The notes under the pieces: generated by a model | Told to the model about the DNA's origin: nothing | The model's input: the letters and a program-made list of their open reading frames with translations, nothing else | The model's database searches: none | Source: Palsa-459 sp963841965 | Lineage (GTDB): Bacteria > Actinomycetota > Acidimicrobiia > Acidimicrobiales > RAAP-2 | Direction: 5' to 3' | DNA length: 64,000 nt | NCBI GenBank assembly: GCA_963841965.1 | Contig: CAWJES010000010.1 | Location: forward strand, 124,001 to 188,000 | Shown here: in pieces, positions 1 to 9,516 of the stretch | How the letters are laid out: each line of letters begins with the position of its first letter | How positions within the stretch are numbered: the stretch's first letter is position 1 | Translations under genes and position numbers: made by a program

Positions 1-3000
1 CGTGATCGTGAGGGCCGCCTGGGCGGCCTTGTTGAACGTCACCGTGGTCTGGGCCGAGGAGACGGCGTTCCAGTTGGCGTCGGCGGCCTTGGTCGCGGTC
101 ACGAGGCAGGTGCCCGAGCTCGTGGCGGTGAGGACGGCCCCCGTGACCGAGCAGCCTGTCGCGGTGCCGTTGGTGAAGGCGTAGGTGACGGCCCCGGTGC
201 CCGAGCCGCCCGAGGTGGCGAGCGTCAGGGTGTAGGCGCTGCCGGTGTAGGTGGCGCTGGTCGTCGTGATCGTGAGGGCGGCCTGGGTGCCCTTGCCGAC
301 CGAGAAGCCCTGGGTCTGCTGGGTGGCCGCCGCGTAGTTGGCGTTGCCCACGTCGTTGAAGTCGAGGGTGCAGGTGCCGAAGGCGACGAACGAGACCACG
401 TTCGAGGCGATGGTGCAGACCGACGGTGTCGCCGAGGTGATGACGACCGGGTCACCCGAGGTCGCGGTGGCCGACGCGGTGTAGGTGGGGCCGTTGACGA
501 CGGCGCTGCCCGGGGCGGTCGAGGTGATGGTGATCGCGTTGGCGGCCTTGTTGAACGTGACCGTGGTCTGGGCCGAGGAGACGGCCAGGTAGTTGGCGTC
601 GGCGGCCTTGGTCGCGGTCACGAGGCAGGTGCCCGAGCTCGTGGCGGTGAGGACGGCCCCGGTGACCGAGCAGCCTGTCGCGGTGCCGTTGGTGAAGGCG
701 TAGGTGACGGCCCCGGTGCCCGAGCCGCCCGAGGTGGCGAGCGTCAGGGTGTAGGCGCTGCCGTTGTAGGAGGCGCTGGTCGTCGTGATCGTGAGGGCCG
801 CCTGGGTGGCCTTTGTGAAGGTGATCGTCGTCTGGACGGACGACGTTGCGTTCCAGTTCGCGTCACCGGCCTTGGTCGCGGTCACGAGGCAGGTGCCCGT
901 GGTGGTCGCCGTCAGGGTCGATCCGGCGATCGCGCAGCCCGTGGCGGTGCCCGTTCCGGTCAGCGCGTAGGTGACGGCCCCGGTGCCCGAGCCGCCCGAG
1001 GTGGCGAGGGTCAGGGTGTAGCCGGTGCCGTTGTAGGCGGCGCCGGTGGTCGTGATCGTGAGGGCGGCCTGGGTCCCCTTGCTGACGCTGAACGTCTGGG
1101 TCTGCTGCGCGGCCGCCACATAGTTCACATTGCCGGGGTCGTTGAAGTCGAGCGTGCATGTGCCGATGGCGAAATACGAGACCGAGCCCGACGAAATGGT
1201 GCAGACCGACGGCGTCGCGGAGGTGATCGCGACCGCATCCCCGGATGTTGCCGTTGCGGTCGGCGTGTAGGTCGTCCCGCCCACGGACGCCATCGACGGC
1301 GCAGTCGACGTGACGGTGATCGCATTAGCCGCTTGGGCGATCGTGAAGCTGGTGCTCGTCGCGGGCGTCAACGTGCCGTCGGTTGCTGCCAGCGTGTACC
1401 CGGTCCCGGCGGTGCTTATCGTGCACCCGGAGAAGATGATCACCCCGGAGGACTCGGCCTGCGAGCAGCCCGAGACGGTGGCTCCGCTCGTGCCTGTGCC
1501 TGACGTGATCCCGAGCGTCACCGTGGAGGAGTCGGAGATGGCGGTGTTCCCGTAGGCATCCTGGACGATGATCACCGGCTGGGGGCTGAGCGCCGGTCCG
1601 TAGGTCTGGTTCGCGGGAGAGACCGAGAAGACCAGCTGGGCTGGCGGTCCGGGGGTGATATTGAAGGTGGTGCCGGTGCCCGATGTCAGGCCAGTGCTCG
1701 ATGCCTGGAGCGTGTACCCGTTCCCGGCCTTGTTGATCCAGCAGCCTGAGAATGTGGCGACACCCGCCGACGCGGTCGCCACGTTCGAGCTCGGCACGCA
1801 GACGAGGGTCCCGTTGCCAATGTTCGCGCCTATCGACAACGTGACCGACGCCGTGCTCGTGGTCACCGTGTTGCCGTAGGCGTCCTCGATGGTCGCGACG
1901 GGCTGGACGCTGAACGGGTTCCCTGCGACCGTATTGCCCGGCGAGGTTGTGACGGCAACCTGGGCGGCCGCGGCCGCCGTGATGTTGAACGACCCGCTGA
2001 CTCCAGACGCAAGGCCCGTCGAAAATGGCGGTGAGCGAATAGCCGGTTCCCGAGGTGTAGATCGTGCAGCCTGTGAATGCGGCGACGCCGCTCGACGCAT
2101 TGACTGTGCTCTGGCTGCATTGCCCAGATCCAACACCGCCCGAGGTCGGGGTGCCCGGCGTAATCTCGAGCGAGATTGGGGCATAGCGCGCCGTGACGAC
2201 GTTCCCTCCCGCATCCTCCACGGAGACAACGGGCTGCGTGGCGAAGTTGACCCCCGCCGTCGTGGTGCCGGGTGAACTGGTGAAGGCGAGGCTGCGCGGC
2301 CGGCCCCACGGTGATATTGAAGGCGGTGCTCGTCGCCGCTGCGAGTCCCGTCGCCGTTGCCTTGACCGTGTAGCCGTTTCCTGCCTTGTTGATCGAGCAT
2401 CCAGCGAAGGTGGCGATGCCGCCCGAGGCGGTCGCAACATTCGAGCTCGGCGTGCAGGTCAGCGTCCCGCCGCTGGGATTGGTGCCGATCGCGAGCGTGA
2501 TCGAGGCATTGCCCGGATTCGTGACGAGGTCGCCCGAGGAATCCTCTATGGCGACGACGGGCTGCGGAGCGAAGGCAGTGCCGCCCGTCGAGTTCCCCGG
2601 TGCGTCGTGAATGCAAGCTGCGTTGCCGTCCCCGCGACGGGAAGCTCGAGCTCGTCGCCGTCGTGAGCGCACCTGACGTCGCCTTGAGCATGAAGGCGCC
2701 CTGCGTCCCGAGGGTGATCTTGCAGTTCGCGAACGTGGCGGCGGCCATTGACTGCGTTCACGGCCGACGTGCAGCCGCCCAGGGTCCCACTGCCCGAGTT
2801 GATCGTCAGCGTGACGGGGAGCGTGCTGTTCGCGACGAGGTCACCGGCGGTGTCCTCGATGTAGACAACCGGCTGCGTTCCAAACGCGTACCCGGAGGTG
2901 GAGGCCCCCGGAGAGGTGGCGAACGCCACCTGCGACGCGGGCCCCGATACCGTGAATGTCGACGAGATGGCCGTCGTGAGCGTTGGCGCGAACGTCGACG

Positions 3001-4442
3001 TCGCCTTCAGCTTGAAGGCTCCTTCAGTCCCGAGCGTGATCTTGCAGTTCGGGAACGTGGCAGACCCATTGGAAGCTGTGGCGGTTGTTGCGCAGCCACC
3101 CAGCGTGCCGGTGCCCGAGGTGATCGCGATGGTGATCGAGGCGTTGTAGCCGCTCCGTCCCGACGCGGTTGTGATTGCGTTGCCGCCGGCATCCTCGACG
3201 GTGACGACGGGAGCCGTGAGGAATGCCGCACCCGTTGCGGCGTCAGGTGGAGATGTCGTGAACACGAGCTGCGAGCAGGCCCCACAGAGACGTTGAAAGT
3301 GCCGGTGCTCGCTGTGGTGAGGCTTCCGTCTGTTGCAGTGAGGATGTAGCCGTTCGCAGCCACATTGATGGAGCATCCCGCGAACGTGGCAACGCCACTG
3401 ACCACCGTCACCGGGTTGGACGTGCAGGAAAGCGTCCCGCCACCCGGGTTCGTGGAGATAGCAAGCGACACCGTGGAGGAATTGTCAGTCGTCACGACGT
3501 TCCCGTACTGGTCTTCCTCGGTGAACTGCGGCTGGATGCCCAGGCAGTGCCGCCAGTGCCGCCCGTTGTCGAGCCTGTCAACACGAGCTGCGCAGATGCG
3601 GCTGCAGACACAGTGAAGGCGTTGCTGTACCCAGGCGACAGCGAGCCGTCGGTGGCCTCGAGCGTGTAGGTGCCGGTCGTGTTGAAGGTGCACCCCGAGA
3701 ACGTGACGAGGCCGTAGAACTCGCTCCCCGAGCAGGCGCTCGAGAGCGTGCCTGAGCTGGTCGCCGTGGCGACGGTGAGCGTGACAGCCGAGAGGTCATT
3801 GGTCACGACATTCCCGCTCGAGTCCTCGACCGCAACGACCGGCTGCGGACTCGGTGCTGAGCCCGCCGTACCGTTGCCCGGCTGCGTGACGAAGACCAGC
3901 TGCGTGGCGGTCGTCGACGTGACCGGTCGGGCGTTGGGGTCACTCACGACGAAATTGATCTGGAAGGTCGCGCCGTTCGTCGTCTCGGTGACCGTAACGG
4001 TGAGCCATTGGATGGAGTTCGCCGTGCAAGAGCTCTGGACCGTCGTGAACGACGAGGACGTCGCGTTCCAGTACTGGAGCGCCGTGATCGAGGCGGTGTA
4101 CCCGGTCGGAAGGCCGGTGAAGGTGACGGCCCCTCCGCCGCCCGGCTGGTAGTACGAGAGTGCCGGGCAGGATGCGTAGAGCGGATCCGACTGGCTCTGG
4201 ATCTGCGAGATGGCCTGCTCGGCTGCCGTTCGCAGCACCGTGTCCGCGGTCGCGAGTCCACGGTGCTCGGCCGACGATGAGATCGAGGTCGCGAATGCCA
4301 CCAGGAGCGCGACGGAAGCAATGCCGAGCACCACGAGGGCGAGCAGCACCTCGATCAGAGTGTCACCTGCCTCCGACCGGTCGGCTCGCCCTGGGGCGCT
4401 CGCCTCAGCCCGAGAGGGCCATGGACGCGGGATTCTGCTCAT
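1..4442 (-). CDS. Prepilin-headed giant surface adhesin, partial and frameshifted
   Basis: The start at 4442 gives a 26-residue basic leader ending in Ala-Gly, then DTLIEVLLALVVLG, a type IV prepilin cleavage and N-methylation signature of the PilV-like type (Asp replaces the usual Phe at +1). A pilin-like domain of about 150 residues follows. After it come about eight Ig-like repeats of roughly 100 residues (core AQLVFTTSPG...QPVVxVEDAxGNxVTT...ATFxGCxI...GYTLxAT), then at least five repeats of a second type (QAALTITTTSA..., NAITITSTAPG...) that continue past the left edge. Reading through needs single-base corrections near 3546, 3272, 2745, 2632, 2293 and 2022; repeat homology resumes exactly in the new frame each time. 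Probably a pilus-tip or surface adhesin exported by the PilB/PilC machinery encoded upstream. It is last in the visible operon. It could instead be a decaying pseudogene. Confidence 0.75.
22..289 (-). repeat. Type II adhesin repeat, copy A
   Basis: This stretch is about 96 percent identical to 541-808, offset by 519 bp (173 codons). It encodes one QAALTITTTSA-type repeat of the adhesin. Such near-identity at DNA level suggests recent duplication or gene conversion, and it is also a place where assemblies can collapse or expand repeats. Confidence 0.85.
541..808 (-). repeat. Type II adhesin repeat, copy B
   Basis: Direct-repeat partner of 22-289. The few differences cluster at the codons for Trp-Asn versus Tyr-Leu in the ADANW/ADANY segment. 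A more diverged copy follows at about 810-1080. The intervening NAITITSTAP-type repeat (about 285-540) matches about 1065-1330. Confidence 0.85.
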
Positions 4443-4534
4443 TGGCGCCGCGGTTCGTCCAGTTCCTCACCGGGATCGAGCACCCGCCGAAGATCGGCGC
4501 GATCGAGGATTGCCGGAAGCAGGAGCGTGGTCAT
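4439..4534 (-). CDS. 31-codon mini-ORF bridging two pilin genes
   Basis: This short frame (MTTLLLPAILDRADLRRVL..., 31 residues) fills the gap between the two pilin-like genes. Its ATG overlaps the stop of the upstream pseudopilin as ATGA (4531-4534), and its TGA overlaps the ATG of the adhesin gene as ATGA (4439-4442). That double overlap is what a translationally coupled small gene or a coupling leader would look like. I do not recognise the peptide. It could also be chance in GC-rich DNA. Confidence 0.45.
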   Translation of the reverse strand: MTTLLLPAILDRADLRRVLDPGEELDEPRRQ

Positions 4535-5937
4535 GACGGAAGCAGCAGTCCGAAGAACATGGCCTCAAGTCCTCCGCCATGCATCGTCACGGTAAGCGTT
4601 GTCGGGGTCAGAGCCTCGAGCATGGGAGTTCCGGTCTTGACCGTCGACGACGACGACGAGCATTGCACGGTCGTGGTGCCGAGACCGGTGAGTGAGGCCG
4701 TGTTGATTGAATACGTGTTGGTGGCGCTGTTGTAGGTGCTGTCGCACGAGTTGCCGACCGGGGAGGTTGGCGTGTTGGGAACGAGGTTCAGAGGAGGGTC
4801 AGACGAGCTCGGTGGGTTCGAGACGGTACTCCACCTGATCCACTCCCCGGTGTCGGTTGACTCTGCATCGCCTGTCACCAGCTGCCAGTTCGAGGCCGGC
4901 ACCCCGCGCGAATCAAGCACCTGGATGTTGTTGAATGTGAGGACGGAATCCGTCTCGCCTTCGTTCACCTGATAGAGGGCTGGATCGTTCGCCACCCCGG
5001 TGTAGAAGCCGTTGTATCCCATGAAGGCCGCACTGGTCGGCGGGTTGAAGTAGGTGGGGAATGCGGCCGGGGCGACCGGGCCCCCTGAAGCGCAGAGGTT
5101 GAAGGTCATGGTGTAGGGCGTGTGGACGATCGCGGCCGACATCGGCTGGCACGACGACGATGTCGCCTGCGTCGCGTCGTACGGGGTCCAGTCGACGAAG
5201 CAGATCTGCGAGGCGTAGGTGCCCGTACCAGGGGTCGCGAAGGAGCAGCTCGTCGTCGTCGCATTCGAGCTGACGGATCCCGTCACCGACGCGGTGGCGC
5301 TCGCCCTCGGAGCCGCAACAAGCGTGTAGGTGTAGTTGCTCCCCGGCTCGGTGATCGTGGCGGTGACGCTCTCGACTCCCTGCGTGGAGATCCAACCTGC
5401 CTGTGCCGAAGCGTTGTAGCTGGCCGGAACGAGTGTGGGCGATGCCTGGCCCGTGGGGAGGTCAGATGAGATCGTGAACGACGTTGTCGGCGTGGTCGAG
5501 GCTCCAGAGGTGCAGCTATTGCGAACGAGCAGATTTGTCGAGCCGGTTGGAACCTCTGAGTACGAGACGACCGTGGATCCCCATTCGAGACCCATCAACT
5601 GCGTGCCCGTCCCGCACTGCTGGTTCGCTGGGATGCTCTGGTCAGTTGTGATCATCGTTGCGCTCTGGACGTCTTTGACGTAGTTCGCAGACACGATCTG
5701 CGCGTCGCCAGAGTCCGTCAATCGGTTCGCTACACCTGTTTGCAGCGAGAAGACCGAGATGAGCCCGACACTGATCGAACCCACGATGATCGGGAGGATC
5801 GTGATAACGATCAGCAACTCAACGAGTGTGAATCCCTGGACGTCCCGATCTCGCCATTCGCGCACGGAAGCGACGCGCCTCGGGACGTGACGCAGCCACC
5901 TCCGCCGGATGGATTCAGCGCGGGAACCGCGAACCAT
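4531..5937 (-). CDS. Type IV pseudopilin-like protein
   Basis: The protein of 468 residues has a prepilin signature, QG followed by FTLVELLIVITILPIIVG, with Phe36 after the cleavage Gly and Glu at +5, then a long Ser/Thr-rich C-terminal domain with several Cys residues. The ATG lies directly after the pilC stop codon. A GTG at 5865 would give a more usual 11-residue leader (VREWRDRDVQG) and may be the true start. At this length it is a large minor pilin or pseudopilin rather than a major subunit. It would be processed by a prepilin peptidase not encoded in this window. The precise role is unknown; export by the PilB/PilC system is inferred from operon context. Confidence 0.75.
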   Translation of the reverse strand: MVRGSRAESIRRRWLRHVPRRVASVREWRDRDVQGFTLVELLIVITILPIIVGSISVGLISVFSLQTGVANRLTDSGDAQIVSANYVKDVQSATMITTDQSIPANQQCGTGTQLMGLEWGSTVVSYSEVPTGSTNLLVRNSCTSGASTTPTTSFTISSDLPTGQASPTLVPASYNASAQAGWISTQGVESVTATITEPGSNYTYTLVAAPRASATASVTGSVSSNATTTSCSFATPGTGTYASQICFVDWTPYDATQATSSSCQPMSAAIVHTPYTMTFNLCASGGPVAPAAFPTYFNPPTSAAFMGYNGFYTGVANDPALYQVNEGETDSVLTFNNIQVLDSRGVPASNWQLVTGDAESTDTGEWIRWSTVSNPPSSSDPPLNLVPNTPTSPVGNSCDSTYNSATNTYSINTASLTGLGTTTVQCSSSSSTVKTGTPMLEALTPTTLTVTMHGGGLEAMFFGLLLPS

Positions 5938-7165
5938 CTACTGGACCTTCACCTGGTTGTAGATGCCATACATGGCCGTCACAAGGGCCACCGCCACGAA
6001 TCCGACAACGACGCCCATGAAGATGATGACCGCCGGTTCGAACATTGCGGTGAACCGCTCTACCTTCACCTCCAACTCCCTCGAATAGTACTGCGCGGCC
6101 GTCTCGAGTTGCTGGTCGAGCGTGCCTGTCTCCTCACCGACCCGGAACATCTGCTGGGCAGCACCCGGGAAGAGGCCCGTGCGGGCGAGGGGCCCTGCAA
6201 GCCCGTGCCCCTCCATCATCTCCTCGCGGATGTGCTCCAGGCCGTTGTGGTACACGGAGTTGTTCGCAGAGTCGGCGGTAACCGTCATGGACCGCGGAAG
6301 GTCGACGCCGGCCTTGATCATCGAAGAAAGGATCCGGCAGATTCGCTCCAGGATGGCCGTCTGGATGAGGTCCCCGATCACTGGGATCCTCAGGACGATG
6401 CTGTCTAGGATCGCCTTGCCCCGGTCACTCCGGCGCATCGCCACGATTGTGATGATGAAGATGACGATGAGGCCGAAGATCACGTACCACCACTTGGAGA
6501 AGAACGCAGAGAAGCTCAGAAGCATCCTCGTGGGCAGCGGAAGCTTCGGCATGCAGGGAGTTAAAGAAGACAACGAACCTCGGGAGCACGAAAACTGCGA
6601 GGACCGTCACGGTGACGATGGACATGACGAGCACAACCGACGGATAGATGAGTGCCGACGTGAGTTGACCCTTCGCCTTGTTGTCGCGGTCGATGTAGTC
6701 CGCGAGCTGGCTGAGCACGGTGTCGAGGCTTCCGGTCAGTTCAGCGGACTCGAGCATGCCGATGTAGTAGTTCGGAAACGCCTCTGGATGCGCAGCCGCG
6801 GCAGAGGCGAAGGTGTCGCCGTTTCGGAGGCGCTCGACCATGTCGAGCAAGACGCTCCGCATGAGCTTCTCCTGGGTCTCCTCGACGATGACCTCCATGG
6901 CCTCCATGATCGGAATCCCCGCCCGCATGAACACGGCGAGTTGACGCGAGAAGTGCATGACGTCCTTCTTCGGGACCCGCTTCTTCGTGATCTCGAATTT
7001 GAGGATGCTCTTCTTCTCGACGACATCAAGTGGCTGGTAGCCGCGCTTCATGAGAGCGAGGTGTGCAGCCCCGTTCGACGCGGCTGCCTCAGTGCCGGTG
7101 ACCTTCTTCCCGTCTTCGTCGAGCGCCGTGTACTTGTACTTGATCAGTGTCTTGTCAGGGCTCAT
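5938..7165 (-). CDS. pilC: Type IV pilus inner-membrane platform protein PilC (one frameshift)
   Basis: A GspF/PilC-family platform protein that works with the PilB ATPase to assemble pilins. The first part (from ATG at 7165) has the usual KYKYTALDEDGKKVTG start, the FSRQLAVFMRAGIPIMEAME segment and the first T2SSF domain. The second part carries KLPLPTRMLLSFS, a membrane segment, GLAGPLARTGLFP and the EETGTLDQQLE segment of the second T2SSF domain, ending in a membrane helix. The two parts lie in different frames and join near 6550, where dropping one base gives a continuous NSLHAKLPLPTRML. Repaired length is about 409 residues, normal for the family. The ATG overlaps the pilB stop (ATGA). 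The single indel may be a sequencing error. Confidence 0.88.
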
Positions 7166-9189
7166 AGCGTGTAGACGCTCCGGATGACCTCAGCCACCGT
7201 CGTGATGTCCTGGGTGACGAGGCTTGTCGCCTCTTCGCGCAGTGTGCGCATGCCCTGCTTCTTCGCCAGGGTGCGCAACTCCTCCTGCGTTGCCCAGCCC
7301 ACGATGAGGCGCTTGATCTCCGGCGTCATCACGAGCAGCTCGTAAATCCCGATGCGCTCCTTGTATCCGGTCCCGCTGCAGAAGTTGCAGCCGGTCCCGT
7401 GATAGAAGACGGTCTTGTCCGGTGATCCGCCGCTGTCGACGTAGAACAGCTGTTCCTCCTCGGTCATCGCGTAGGTCGTCTTGCACGAGGTGCAGATGCG
7501 CCTGAGGAGCCGCTGGCCGACGACGGCAAGCACCGACGACGCGATGAGGAACGACTCGATCCCCATGTCCAGGAAGCGGTGGAGTGCCGAGACGGAGTCG
7601 GTTGCGTGCATCGAGGAGATGACGAAGTGGCCGGTGAGTGCAGACTGCACAGCGACCCTCGTCGTCTCGACGTCGCGGATCTCACCGACGAGGATGACAT
7701 CGGGGTCCTGGCGCAGGATGGACTTGAGGCCGGTCGCGAAGTTCAGGCCCGCCTGCTCGTTCGTCTGGATCTGGTTGATGGAGGGGAAGACGTACTCGAC
7801 TGGGTCCTCGATGGTCATGACGTTCAGTGTCGGGTTGCTCACCTCGCTGAGCGTCGCATAGAGGGTCGTCGTCTTTCCGCTGCCCGTCGGCCCGGCGCAC
7901 AGCACCATCCCGAACGGCGCCCGGACGAGCTTCGAGTACGTCTCGTGGGTGTCGGTCGGCATGCCGAGGTCACCGAGCCGGAGGACCGACTTCGTCTTGT
8001 CGAGGATCCGCATGACGCAGTTCTCGCCCATGATGGTTGCGACTGTTGCCACCCGGACGTCGACCTCCTTGCCGTCCACGGTGACCGTGAGCTGGCCGTC
8101 CTGCGGACGACGTCGCTCGACGATGTTCATCTCCGCCATGATCTTGATCCGGCTGATCAGGCCCGGGCCGATCGAGGCGGGCAGCTCGACGATCTCCTTC
8201 AGTGCACCGTCGATACGGAACCGGACTCGTACGACGTCGTCCGACGGCTCAATGTGCACGTCTGATGCACGGTCTCGCATCGCCTGGGTGAGGATCCGGT
8301 CCACCACCTGGACGATCGGTGCGTTCTCAGCCGAAATCTCAGGCTGCGCAGCTTCGATGCTCTTGCGCCGTGTGTCCTCTACCGCTTCGAACGCCTCGAC
8401 GAGCTTGTTCACGCCACCGATGGCCTGGTAGTTGCTGTCGATCGCCCACAGCACGTCGTTGAGCGGCGCGATGAAGAGCCTGACCTGCATGCCGCTCGTC
8501 TTGGCGAGCAGCGCTCGCAATTCCTCGCTCGGCTCCGCGACAGCGACGTCGAGGCCGCCGTCATCAAGGCGGATCGGGATCGACAGGTGCTCACGTGCGA
8601 CTTCTTCAGGAATCCGCTCGAGGGCTTCGGGCTCGACAGTCTCGAAGTGCAGGTTCATCGACGGGACGCCGAGGAATTCCGCGAGCGCGTCGGCGAGCTT
8701 TCGCTCATCCAGCGCACCCATGCGCACGAGGACTTCGCCCAACCTTCCGCCGGAGAGCTCCTGTTCGGCGAGCGCCAGTTCCAACTGTGCCTCGGTGATC
8801 AAGTCACTTCCAACAAGCACCTGGCCCAGCCGCTCCTTTGACAACTGGGCCACCTTCTCGGGTGGGGCGGCAGCCGCGGCGGTGATCCTCGACTGCGGAG
8901 GCCCGGAAGAGCCACCTGCGCCGGAATGCCCAGCATCGGGACCACCCGACCCGCTTGGAGCGTGGCCGTTGCCATTGGAACCCACAAGCGGTTCGCCGGT
9001 CATCTGCATGGCGGTGTTGGAGAAGGGCGCATCCGCCGATCCGGCGCCCCGCTGGCCGGCGGTCACGACGGAAGTGCCGCCCGAACCATCCGCGCCTGCG
9101 GCAGCCTTGGCGGCACCCTCTGAAGCGCTGTCGGCGCGAGGGACTTTCTTGTCTCTCCTGTTGAATGCCACTCTCACCACCTTCAACAC
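7162..9189 (-). CDS. pilB: Type IV pilus assembly ATPase PilB
   Basis: Cytoplasmic hexameric ATPase that powers pilus extension. A low-complexity Gly/Ala/Ser-rich stretch of about 110 residues comes first, then a tandem MshEN-type domain (about residues 115-255: RLGQVLVGSDLITEAQLELAL and GRLGEVLVRMGALDERKLADAL), then the GspE/PilB core with Walker A GPTGSGKTT near residue 430, Asp and His boxes, and a tetracysteine zinc site (CTSC near 565, CNFC near 600). MshEN domains in this family can bind cyclic di-GMP, so second-messenger control is plausible. A GTG at 9171 preceded by AAGGTGG is a good alternative start. First gene of the pilus operon in this window. Confidence 0.92.
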   Translation of the reverse strand: MLKVVRVAFNRRDKKVPRADSASEGAAKAAAGADGSGGTSVVTAGQRGAGSADAPFSNTAMQMTGEPLVGSNGNGHAPSGSGGPDAGHSGAGGSSGPPQSRITAAAAAPPEKVAQLSKERLGQVLVGSDLITEAQLELALAEQELSGGRLGEVLVRMGALDERKLADALAEFLGVPSMNLHFETVEPEALERIPEEVAREHLSIPIRLDDGGLDVAVAEPSEELRALLAKTSGMQVRLFIAPLNDVLWAIDSNYQAIGGVNKLVEAFEAVEDTRRKSIEAAQPEISAENAPIVQVVDRILTQAMRDRASDVHIEPSDDVVRVRFRIDGALKEIVELPASIGPGLISRIKIMAEMNIVERRRPQDGQLTVTVDGKEVDVRVATVATIMGENCVMRILDKTKSVLRLGDLGMPTDTHETYSKLVRAPFGMVLCAGPTGSGKTTTLYATLSEVSNPTLNVMTIEDPVEYVFPSINQIQTNEQAGLNFATGLKSILRQDPDVILVGEIRDVETTRVAVQSALTGHFVISSMHATDSVSALHRFLDMGIESFLIASSVLAVVGQRLLRRICTSCKTTYAMTEEEQLFYVDSGGSPDKTVFYHGTGCNFCSGTGYKERIGIYELLVMTPEIKRLIVGWATQEELRTLAKKQGMRTLREEATSLVTQDITTVAEVIRSVYTL

Positions 9190-9516
9190 GCTAAAAAATC
9201 ATCTTACTGAACGGTACCCCTCCTCCCCCTTCGGCTGACCGATCCTTACGGATCGCTCAGCCGGGAGTCCCCTACCTCCAATACACCGGTCCTGCCCGGG
9301 ATTCGTCGCTGGCCGCGCCCGCGGATGTCGGCTCGATCGTCTGATGGGGAAGCACGCACGCACGAACGGTCGACCTCCGCGTGTCAGCGTCTGGCCCGGG
9401 ATCGGGACACCGCCATTCTATGGGCACGCCGTTCGAATGGAAATAGATGATTCCGGGGATTGCAGGTGTCGATTGTGCCTGTGGATGAAGGTCTGTGGGG
9501 TCAGGACCGCATGCGG
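9190..9516 (-). promoter_or_regulatory. Leader and promoter region of the pil operon
   Basis: No gene is supported in this 327 bp gap. It lies upstream of pilB and downstream of the exporter gene. A minus-strand TAGAAT at 9415-9420 is a possible -10 box, which would give an untranslated leader of about 220 nt. The leader would contain the strong hairpin at 9233-9262 and a run of six T (minus strand) some 10-20 nt before the start region. Confidence 0.4.
9233..9262 (-). promoter_or_regulatory. Strong GUAA-loop hairpin in the pilB leader
   Basis: On the minus strand the arms GGCTGA-g-CGATCC and GGATCG-g-TCAGCC pair with only one G-G mismatch around a GTAA (GNRA) tetraloop. The flanks CTCCC and GGGAG (9223-9267 overall) can extend the stem across a five-base bulge. 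It sits about 45-75 nt before the pilB start. It could be a riboswitch helix, an attenuator or an RNA-stability element. I could not match it to a known riboswitch consensus. Confidence 0.5.

Noticed and set aside
1..1330. CRISPR array or mobile-element repeat
   Set aside because: The direct repeats are long, in frame, differ by codon changes and encode protein repeats; there are no short repeats with unique spacers.
1..4442. Programmed ribosomal frameshifting in the adhesin
   Set aside because: Six shifts in both directions, without slippery heptamers or downstream pseudoknots, are far more likely indel errors or decay.
9223..9267. Cyclic di-GMP (GEMM-I) or TPP riboswitch before pilB
   Set aside because: The conserved core bases of these classes, such as the GEMM GCAAA region or the TPP CUGAGA and downstream domain, were not found. 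Kept only as an unnamed hairpin.
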